From an uncultured Treponema sp. (lineage in GTDB: Bacteria > Spirochaetota > Spirochaetia > Treponematales > Treponemataceae): DNA of 6,109 nucleotides. Location of the stretch: positions 1-6,109 of the forward strand of contig CAKZZR010000120.1 of assembly GCA_937885475.1 (NCBI GenBank), written 5' to 3'. This document shows positions 1-4,663 of the stretch, in pieces (within the stretch, counting starts at the first letter, position 1; every line of letters starts with the position of its first letter). Below the pieces are notes generated by a model, which saw only the letters and a program-made list of their open reading frames with translations, was not told the DNA's origin and searched no databases. Both the position numbers and the translations under genes were made by a program.

Positions 1-1
1 G

Positions 2-379
2 GCGGCAGAGGGGGCGGCGTATGCCGAAGATTACGACGAAATGATGCGGATCGCGTCGGACGCGGCGCGGAGGATGGGACTGTCCCCGTATTATCTGTAC
101 CGCCAGAAGAACATGGCGGGGAATCTTGAAAACGTGGGCTTTGCGAGAGAGGGAAGGGAAGGCCTGTACAATATCCTGATGATGGAGGACGTGCAATCCA
201 TTCTCGCGCTCGGCGCGGGCACGGTAAGCAAACGGGTATTTCCCGACAGGAAGCCCGCGCGCTGCGACAACGTAAAGGATATTTCCCTCTATATCGAAAA
301 GCTGGAGGAAATGTGCGAAAGAAAACGACGGCTGTTCGCGGCGGACTTATACCGCTGCGATGCACTCGATTTCGATTAA
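2..379 (+). CDS. hemZ: Coproporphyrinogen dehydrogenase HemZ, C-terminal fragment (5' end outside window)
   Basis: The frame is open from base 2 and ends at TAA 377-379, giving 125 residues of a protein that normally runs to roughly 450-500. The segment YYLYRQKNMAGNLENVGF, followed by GLYNILMMEDVQSILALGAG and later NVKDISLYIEKLEEM, is the conserved tail of HemZ, a radical-SAM HemN-like protein of Bacillus and Clostridia involved in oxygen-independent haem synthesis (coproporphyrinogen III to protoporphyrinogen). The radical-SAM cysteine motif would lie upstream of the window. The ATG at 41 is an internal methionine, not the start. The last 15 or so residues (RRLFAADLYRCDALDFD) lie beyond the usual family end and run into the 3' end of the convergent ridA. 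HemN and HemW relatives are alternatives, but the RQKN and LGAG tail segments favour HemZ. Family call firm; partial gene. Confidence 0.87.
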   Translation, partial: AAEGAAYAEDYDEMMRIASDAARRMGLSPYYLYRQKNMAGNLENVGFAREGREGLYNILMMEDVQSILALGAGTVSKRVFPDRKPARCDNVKDISLYIEKLEEMCERKRRLFAADLYRCDALDFD

Positions 380-721
380 CGCGTCCTTCGGGAGCCTTGC
401 GACCTCAACGGCGCTCCTTGCGGGGCAGTCGCCCTCGAAGAAGGTCGCGTAGACGGCGTTCATTGCGGCGAAATTCTCCATATCGCTTAAGAAAACGGTG
501 GTCTTTACGACGTCGGACATGCTTGCGCCGCTCGCCTCCAACACCGCTTTGCAGTTGGTAAGCGACTGCCTGGTCTGCGCTTCGATGCCCTCGGGGAACG
601 TGCCCGTCTTAGGGTCGAGCGGAATCTGCCCCGAAGAGAAAACGAGCTTTCCTGCCTTGATGCCCTGCGAATAGGGGCCGATGGCCGACGGCGCTTTCTT
701 TGTGCTGATGACTTCTTTCAT
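347..721 (-). CDS. ridA: RidA family reactive intermediate (enamine/imine) deaminase
   Basis: This complete 124-residue protein has the usual length for the RidA/YjgF/UK114 family. Members form cytosolic homotrimers that hydrolyse reactive 2-aminoacrylate and related enamines/imines released by PLP enzymes such as threonine dehydratase. Visible signatures are AIGPYSQG (residues 13-20, including Tyr17), FSSGQIPLDP (28-37), CPARSAVEVARLPKDA (99-114), whose Arg102 matches the substrate-carboxylate-binding arginine, and the end motif IEIECIA with Glu119. The ATG at 721-719 is preceded by a strong AGGAGGT (732-726 on this strand) at 4 nt spacing, which fixes the start. The gene converges on hemZ with a 33-bp overlap and diverges from the trpS part of the next ORF. 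A promoter candidate lies immediately upstream. Substrate preference cannot be read from sequence. Confidence 0.96.
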   Translation of the reverse strand: MKEVISTKKAPSAIGPYSQGIKAGKLVFSSGQIPLDPKTGTFPEGIEAQTRQSLTNCKAVLEASGASMSDVVKTTVFLSDMENFAAMNAVYATFFEGDCPARSAVEVARLPKDALIEIECIAAV

Positions 722-763
722 TTTTACCTCCTATACCTCCATTCCTGCGGTTTCCCTGAAAAT

Positions 764-792
764 AAAGTAGCATTCCCCGGGGAAAATGGCAA
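764..792 (-). promoter_or_regulatory. Candidate ridA promoter with a 12-bp palindrome in its spacer
   Basis: On the minus strand a -35 hexamer TTGCCA (792-787, 5/6 to consensus) is followed after exactly 17 bp by TACTTT (769-764), a weaker -10 box. The spacer contains the perfect palindrome TTCCCCGGGGAA (773-784). Initiation would fall near 757, leaving a leader of about 35 nt before the ridA start. The geometry is good but the -10 box matches only 3/6, so this is a candidate. A repressor bound at the palindrome would block polymerase; that is inference. Confidence 0.45.
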
Positions 793-842
793 GTGGAAGC
801 GTTAAAAAAGCGGGACACGGAGGGCAGCAGGGGAAAAGGGGA

Positions 843-871
843 TTGACAGAGCCGAAAAATCTGACTAATGT
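843..871 (+). promoter_or_regulatory. Candidate sigma-A promoter for trpS
   Basis: A perfect -35 box TTGACA (843-848) is followed after 17 bp by TAATGT (866-871), which keeps the T, A and final T of the -10 consensus. The start would fall near 878, giving a leader of about 30 nt. That is too short for the T-box riboswitch often found before aminoacyl-tRNA synthetase genes in Firmicutes, and none is seen. Confidence 0.5.
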
Positions 872-890
872 AAAAAATAAAACAGGCTAC

Positions 891-900
891 GGAGGCAGGG
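891..900 (+). promoter_or_regulatory. Ribosome binding site of the trpS/flhF ORF
   Basis: GGAGG at 891-895 lies 12 nt before the ATG at 908, and AGGG at 897-900 lies 7 nt before it. Either can pair with the 16S tail. Together they support the start at 908, which places the TrpRS core motif IILSGIQPTG at residues 13-22, slightly later than in most family members. Confidence 0.55.
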
Positions 901-907
901 TACGGAT

Positions 908-1446
908 ATGGCGGAAACGGAGAACCAAAAGGAAGCAAAACAGATCATTCTGAGCGGCATTCAGCCGACGGGCACGTTTACGCTCGGCAATTATATCGGC
1001 GCCATCAGAAATTGGGGAAAAATGCAGGAGGAGTACGACTGCTATTATTTTATCGCGGATCTGCATTCGCTGACCGTGCGCAGAGACCCGAAGCAGTTAA
1101 AGCAGCAGATTTTGAGCTGCTACGCGATGCTGCTTGCCTGCGGTCTCGATCCCAAAAAGAGCCTGATTTTTATGCAGAGCCACGTGCACGAGCATGCGGA
1201 GCTTGGCTGGATTCTTTCGTGCTATTCCCAGTTTGGCGAGCTGTCCCGTATGACGCAGTTCAAGGATAAGTCAGCTAAGCATTCCGATAATATCAATGCC
1301 GGCCTGTTCACATATCCGGTGCTGATGGCCAGCGACATATTGCTGTACCAGAGCTCTCTGGTGCCAGTCGGCGTTGACCAGAAGCAGCATCTCGAACTTA
1401 CGAGAAATGTCGCACAGCGCTTCAATCAGCGCTACGGCGAGCTGTT
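908..1446 (+). other. trpS: 5' portion of trpS, tryptophanyl-tRNA synthetase (truncated at its 3' side)
   Basis: About 180 residues of a class I tryptophanyl-tRNA synthetase, the cytosolic enzyme that charges tRNA-Trp with tryptophan using ATP. Motifs in order: SGIQPTG (16-22); TLGNYIGA (25-32), the HIGH-equivalent ATP site; FIADLHSLTVR (48-58); FMQSHVHEHAELGW (88-101); GELSRMTQFKDKS (110-122); INAGLFTYPVLMASDILLY (129-147); and VPVGVDQKQHLELTR (152-166). The family would continue with a proline-rich segment and the catalytic KMSKS loop, but the similarity stops after RYGELF (175-180). The 3' boundary given is approximate (about 1433-1455). RBS and promoter candidates precede it. Confidence 0.9.
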
Positions 1447-1909
1447 CAATTTGAAGGTTCAGAAGGCGGAGAGCGCCGACGACGTGCGCAGCATTTATGA
1501 GGCTGTACGCGATTCCGTTGACATGATTTTTATTGATACCAGCGGCTACAGCCCGAATGATTCCGCCCATATCGGCGCGATGAAGGCAATGCTCGACGTA
1601 CCCGGTATGAACCCGGAGGTATATCTTGCGGTCTCTGCGTCCACAAAGGCGCGGGATTTAGTGAACATCATGCAGAATTATGAGCCGTTCGGCTACAAAT
1701 CAGTCATAATCACAAAGTGCGATGAGTCGAGCCAGTACGGAAACGTCATCAGCGTACTCAGTGAAAAAAATAAGGCGGTTTCGTATATCACGAACGGACA
1801 GAATGCCGGCGGTGGCATTGAGCGCGCCAGCATTGTGGAGGCGCTCATCCGCCTTGAGAATTTTACGATTGACAGAATACATATCGAAGATAAATTTGGA
1901 GTAAACTAA
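908..1909 (+). CDS. Chimeric ORF: N-terminal tryptophanyl-tRNA synthetase joined in frame to C-terminal FlhF GTPase
   Basis: This uninterrupted 333-codon ORF is built from two unrelated proteins. Residues 1 to about 180 are the nucleotide-binding half of tryptophanyl-tRNA synthetase. Residues from about 182 to 333 are the C-terminal part of the SRP-type GTPase FlhF. The TrpRS part lacks the KMSKS loop and the rest of the C-terminal half. The FlhF part lacks the N-terminal domain and the P-loop (G1) and G2 motifs. Neither activity is expected. The total length matches ordinary TrpRS (about 325-345), so a length check or best-hit annotation would label it simply trpS. The switch falls at residues 176-182, where YGEL fits both families. 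I infer an assembly chimera between a Firmicutes and a Treponema-like sequence; a genuine fusion is possible but much less likely. The ORF itself is certain; its existence in a cell is not. Confidence 0.85.
   Translation: MAETENQKEAKQIILSGIQPTGTFTLGNYIGAIRNWGKMQEEYDCYYFIADLHSLTVRRDPKQLKQQILSCYAMLLACGLDPKKSLIFMQSHVHEHAELGWILSCYSQFGELSRMTQFKDKSAKHSDNINAGLFTYPVLMASDILLYQSSLVPVGVDQKQHLELTRNVAQRFNQRYGELFNLKVQKAESADDVRSIYEAVRDSVDMIFIDTSGYSPNDSAHIGAMKAMLDVPGMNPEVYLAVSASTKARDLVNIMQNYEPFGYKSVIITKCDESSQYGNVISVLSEKNKAVSYITNGQNAGGGIERASIVEALIRLENFTIDRIHIEDKFGVN
1425..1460 (+). other. Junction between trpS-like and flhF-like sequence
   Basis: Left of this interval the translation follows TrpRS (VAQRFNQRYGELF). 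Right of it the translation follows FlhF (VQKAESADDV, then the G3 motif). The shared YGEL codons at 1433-1444 suit both: TrpRS has RFN..YG at this place, and as I recall the family FlhF has a YGE-I-M-G-I-P-V-like segment before the same V. The exact breakpoint cannot be resolved because the ends match both parents. No inverted repeat or insertion-sequence end is visible here. Confidence 0.75.
1447..1909 (+). other. flhF: 3' portion of flhF, flagellar SRP-type GTPase (truncated at its 5' side)
   Basis: About 150 residues of FlhF, the GTPase related to Ffh and FtsY that recruits early flagellar parts to the assembly site. Visible in the chimeric ORF's numbering are the segment VQKAESADDV (184-193); the G3 region MIFIDTSGYSPND (206-218), corresponding to DTAGR; an IGAMKAMLD helix (222-230); the family stretch LAVSASTKARDLVNIMQNYEPFGY (240-263, seen as LAVSASTKARD then EPFGY); the G4 guanine-specificity motif TKCDES (269-274); and a closing-loop/G5 region YITNGQ (293-298). 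G1 and G2 are absent. It ends at TAA 1907-1909, overlapping the flhG start by one base. The flhF-flhG order is standard in spirochaetes, so this piece belongs with the genes downstream and not with trpS. The left edge is approximate. Confidence 0.88.
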
Positions 1910-2811
1910 TGGAAGAACAGGCAGAAGATTTGCGGGAACTTTTGAACGGCGGCGCTTCTCAGGCGGGCGGAGAAGCCACTGTCAGAGCAGCTGACGGAGA
2001 GCATAAAACGCGCATTATTGCAATAACCAGCGGAAAGGGCGGCGTTGGTAAGACGAACCTTTCTGTGAACATTGCGATTGCCTACGCGCAGCTTGGAAAG
2101 AAGGTCATTCTGATTGACGGCGACTTGGGAATGGCGAACGTTAACGTCCTTCTGAATGTCGTTCCGCAGTTCAACCTCATGCACGTCATCAACAAAAAGA
2201 AGACGATGAAGGAAATCATCTTAGACACAGAGATCGGCATAAAATTCATTGCGGGCGCAAACGGCTTCTCTAAAATTGCTAATCTGAGCGTTGAGGAACT
2301 TGAGTATTTTGCCAAGCAGTTCGCTACGCTCGGAAATGCCGACATCATCATCATCGATACCGGCGCGGGAATTGCGAACAACGTGCTTCAGTTTGTTGCC
2401 GCCGCCGACGAGGTATACGTCGTTACCACGCCGGAGCCAACGGCGATTACCGATGCGTACGGAATCATAAAAATCATCACGACAGAGATTGTTGACCGTC
2501 CCGTGAACCTGAAGCTCTTGGTAAACCGAGTGCATTCTGCGGACGAAGGAAAGCGTATCTCTGAACGAATCATTACGATTGTCGGTCAGTTCCTTGGCTA
2601 CAAGGTTGACTACATTGGCTTTGTGTATGATGACCCGATTGTTCAGGCATCGGTCATCAGGCAGAAGCCGTTCATCGTCGTAAATCCGACGTGCAAGCCG
2701 TCTGTGTGCCTGAAGCATATTGTGGGACGCATAGAAAAGAGCGATATGACAGGGAATGAGGGAGTTTCCAATTTCCTCAAGAAATTCCTTGGAAAAAAGG
2801 GAAGAATGTAA
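1909..2811 (+). CDS. flhG: Flagellum number/placement regulator FlhG (MinD/ParA-type ATPase)
   Basis: This 300-residue P-loop ATPase of the MinD/ParA family is FlhG (also YlxH or FleN), the partner of FlhF in setting number and position of flagella at the membrane. The N-terminal EQAEDLR (3-9) fits the DQAxxLR activator helix that stimulates the FlhF GTPase. The deviant Walker A motif GKGGVGKTN spans 42-50 (signature Lys43, P-loop Lys48), the A' motif VILIDGDLGMANVN spans 66-79 (Asp70, Asp72), and the Walker B-like IIIIDTGAGI spans 146-155. DTGAG, in place of the MinD form DSPAG, favours FlhG. The last residues (VSNFLKKFLGKKGRM, 286-300) look like an amphipathic membrane-targeting helix. The ATG at 1909 shares one base with the preceding TAA and has GGAG at 1898-1901, implying translational coupling to flhF. 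Family length is normal. Confidence 0.93.
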   Translation: MEEQAEDLRELLNGGASQAGGEATVRAADGEHKTRIIAITSGKGGVGKTNLSVNIAIAYAQLGKKVILIDGDLGMANVNVLLNVVPQFNLMHVINKKKTMKEIILDTEIGIKFIAGANGFSKIANLSVEELEYFAKQFATLGNADIIIIDTGAGIANNVLQFVAAADEVYVVTTPEPTAITDAYGIIKIITTEIVDRPVNLKLLVNRVHSADEGKRISERIITIVGQFLGYKVDYIGFVYDDPIVQASVIRQKPFIVVNPTCKPSVCLKHIVGRIEKSDMTGNEGVSNFLKKFLGKKGRM

Positions 2812-2842
2812 TATTTTTCTGTCTTTTTACTCTTTTTTAGTA

Positions 2843-2876
2843 TATAATGGATAATATATAATTCTTTATGGGAGGT
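2843..2876 (+). promoter_or_regulatory. AT-rich upstream region with two TATAAT boxes and a strong RBS
   Basis: The 70-bp gap after flhG is mostly A and T, with several T-runs (2812-2839). It contains two perfect -10 hexamers, TATAAT at 2843-2848 and 2857-2862. Neither has a recognisable -35 box at 17 bp (TGTCTT and TTTTTA are poor matches). GGAGGT at 2871-2876 lies 5 nt before the ATG at 2882 and fixes that start. This suggests an internal promoter for the downstream genes, but AT-rich DNA gives such boxes by chance. The T-runs are not preceded by a convincing GC hairpin, so no terminator is called. Confidence 0.4.
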
Positions 2877-2881
2877 GGAAA

Positions 2882-3817
2882 ATGAAGAATGTAAAATTCA
2901 TACTCGGTTTTGCCGTCTTCGGCTTTCTTATCTCCCTTATCGCCGGCTTCAATGCGCAGGGAAATTATTTTGGACGGATTATCATACACGCCCTCATCTT
3001 TGCAATTGTGTTCGGCGGTCTCGGCGCTGGCATTCAGTTTTTGTTTGCAAAATTCCTTCAGACGGATTCCTCTTATTCAATGGAGTCGTCCGTTGTGGCT
3101 CCTGCCGCGGCAAGCGCTCATGCCGTTGACATTACGGTTCAGGACGAGGAACTGCCCGCAGAGGAGAATACCTCGCAATTTTATGTAGGCTCCTCGCGCC
3201 AGATGCTCGCGCCGGAGGACATGAACGGTTCTGCGCCACAGGCGGCAAAGCCTGCTTCAAGTGCCAGGGAGGCTTCTTCGGAAGATGGGGAAGTGGGGTC
3301 GATGGCGCAATTTGCGGCACCAGAAACACCGCTGTCGGCAGTGGCGGACTCTGGAGCTTCCGTCGCGCCTTCCTCAGTTTCGGACAATGCCGCTCCTCGT
3401 TCAGCTGCTCCCGCTTCTCCTGTCGCCGGTAATTCTACCGCCGCAGAAATTGCAAGGGAGAATGCCGCAGGAGCTTCAGCTTCTGATTCGGGCTTTGTGC
3501 CGATTGCGCTAGGCGAAAAACTGTCTACGGTCTCAAGCGTTGAGGCAAGGTCTCAGGCAGAGATTGACGCTCAGGAAAAGAAAGCCGCTCAAGCTGCGAA
3601 TTCCGCAGAGGGTGAGCTTGATACTCTTCCTGATTTGGAGGATATATCGTCCTTTTCTGCACCGTCTGCTGCTCCTATGGAGGAGGTTGATTCCATGGAG
3701 GACAGTGGCTACGAGGCTGAAGGACCTGCGTCAACCATTACCGCGGAGGAGGTTACCGACGGTAAGGATGCAGAACTGATGGCAAAAGCAATCAGCACAC
3801 TTTTAGCAAAAGAGTAA
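2882..3817 (+). CDS. Conserved-looking membrane protein of unknown function in the flagellar cluster
   Basis: I do not recognise a named family for this 311-residue protein. Two hydrophobic segments (about 5-22 and 33-57) form a short hairpin with a Gly-rich second helix (FGGLGAGIQF, 44-53). No signal-peptidase site is evident. From about 60 to 240 the chain is low-complexity, rich in Ala, Ser, Pro and Glu, and probably disordered. Two denser acidic blocks follow: LDTLPDLEDISSF (247-259) and a C-terminal segment ITAEEVTDGKDAELMAKAISTLLAKE (from 286; predicted helix after the DGKDAE turn), which look like conserved docking motifs. With the hairpin in the inner membrane, the long tail is probably cytoplasmic, but topology is inferred. 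It sits between flhG and the flagellar sigma gene, has its own RBS and possible promoter, and ends 24 nt before the sigma gene. A flagellar or cell-pole role is a guess from context. Confidence 0.8.
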   Translation: MKNVKFILGFAVFGFLISLIAGFNAQGNYFGRIIIHALIFAIVFGGLGAGIQFLFAKFLQTDSSYSMESSVVAPAAASAHAVDITVQDEELPAEENTSQFYVGSSRQMLAPEDMNGSAPQAAKPASSAREASSEDGEVGSMAQFAAPETPLSAVADSGASVAPSSVSDNAAPRSAAPASPVAGNSTAAEIARENAAGASASDSGFVPIALGEKLSTVSSVEARSQAEIDAQEKKAAQAANSAEGELDTLPDLEDISSFSAPSAAPMEEVDSMEDSGYEAEGPASTITAEEVTDGKDAELMAKAISTLLAKE

Positions 3818-3841
3818 AAAATAAAGGTTAGGTTTATTTTT

Positions 3842-4660
3842 ATGGAAGATATGACAGCAACATCGATTGACGAACAGAAAACTGTGAATGATGAGAAAGA
3901 AGAGGATTTGCTTTGGGAGGAATTCTTCAAGACCAAATCCCCAAAACTGCGCGATAAGTTCATTCGACAGTACATGCCGCTTGTAAAATACGTGGCAGGA
4001 AAAGTTGCTGTAGGAATGCCGAACAGCGTGGAATTTGACGACCTCGTGGGCTTCGGGCAGTTCGGACTTCTTGATGCGATAAATAAATATGATCCCGCAA
4101 AGGGCGTTAAGTTCAAGACATATGCCGTAACGCGCATTCGCGGCGCTATTTTTGACGAGCTGCGCGAGATTGACTGGGTTCCGCGTTCTGTACGCCAGAA
4201 ATCCCGCGAGATTGAGGACGCAATCGTGAATCTTGAGGCTCGGCTTGGAAGAACGGCTACCGACGCAGAGATTGCGGAGTCGCTTAAGATGAGCGAGGAC
4301 GAATATCACCGCACGATTATGAAGGTGTCCGGAACGAGCATTCTTTCGCTCAATGAGGTGTGGTATTCTGGTGATGACAGCGACAGCATGTCTATTGGCG
4401 ACAGCATTGAGGCACCTAACAGCCTTAATCCTGATGTCATTGCGGAGCGCGAGGAAATACGAAAGGTCATCATTCAGGCGATAAATGAGCTTCCTGAAAA
4501 AGAAAAGATGGTCATCGTTCTGTACTATCACGAGGATTTGACATTCAAAGAAATTGGCGAGGTGCTTGAAGTGAGCGAGTCCCGCATCTCGCAGCTCCAT
4601 ACAAAGGCGAATGTCCGGCTCAGGGCAAAGCTTACGAACCTGCGTAAAGGAATTATGTAG
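3842..4660 (+). CDS. fliA: RNA polymerase sigma factor FliA/WhiG family (sigma-28, flagellar)
   Basis: This 272-residue sigma-70-family protein has the FliA/WhiG layout of regions 2, 3 and 4 and no region 1.1. Region 2 spans about 36-108: the YMPLVKYVAGKV helix, then FDDLVGFGQFGLLDAINKYDP (65-85) and the -10-recognition stretch FKTYAVTRIRGAIFDELRE (91-109). DWVPRSVRQK (111-120) opens region 3, which continues with the ARLGRTATDAEIAESLKM segment (133-150). Region 4 (about 205-265) contains LPEKEKMVIVLYYHEDLTFKEIGEVLEVSESRISQLH, read as LPEKEKMVIVLYY (217-229) and the helix-turn-helix at 233-253. Sigma-28 factors direct late flagellar and chemotaxis genes and are usually held by anti-sigma FlgM; no flgM is seen here. 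The start at 3842 has only a weak RBS (AGG at 3830-3832, 9 nt away); M4 (ATG 3851) is an alternative. Downstream spacing to the next gene is 3 nt. Confidence 0.93.
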   Translation: MEDMTATSIDEQKTVNDEKEEDLLWEEFFKTKSPKLRDKFIRQYMPLVKYVAGKVAVGMPNSVEFDDLVGFGQFGLLDAINKYDPAKGVKFKTYAVTRIRGAIFDELREIDWVPRSVRQKSREIEDAIVNLEARLGRTATDAEIAESLKMSEDEYHRTIMKVSGTSILSLNEVWYSGDDSDSMSIGDSIEAPNSLNPDVIAEREEIRKVIIQAINELPEKEKMVIVLYYHEDLTFKEIGEVLEVSESRISQLHTKANVRLRAKLTNLRKGIM

Positions 4661-4663
4661 CCC

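Noticed and set aside
722..907. T-box riboswitch before trpS
   Set aside because: The predicted leader is only about 30 nt, and no T-box consensus or antiterminator structure is visible.
609..938. 109-codon minus-strand ORF across the ridA-trpS gap
   Set aside because: It lies antisense to the trpS leader, overlaps ridA in another frame, is rich in Pro/Phe/Ser and has no recognisable family or good RBS. It is a shadow.
1425..1460. Insertion sequence or recombinase site causing the trpS-flhF join
   Set aside because: No inverted repeats, target duplication, transposase or integrase fragment is present near the junction.
2221..2718. 165-codon minus-strand ORF opposite flhG
   Set aside because: It is antisense to well-conserved FlhG motifs and has no recognisable domain.
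2790..2840. Rho-independent terminator after flhG
   Set aside because: There are several T-runs, but no stable GC-rich stem precedes them.
3803..4600. 265-codon minus-strand ORF opposite the sigma factor gene
   Set aside because: It is long but wholly antisense to a clear sigma-28 gene, its protein resembles no family I know, and such antisense frames arise from the codon bias of the real gene.
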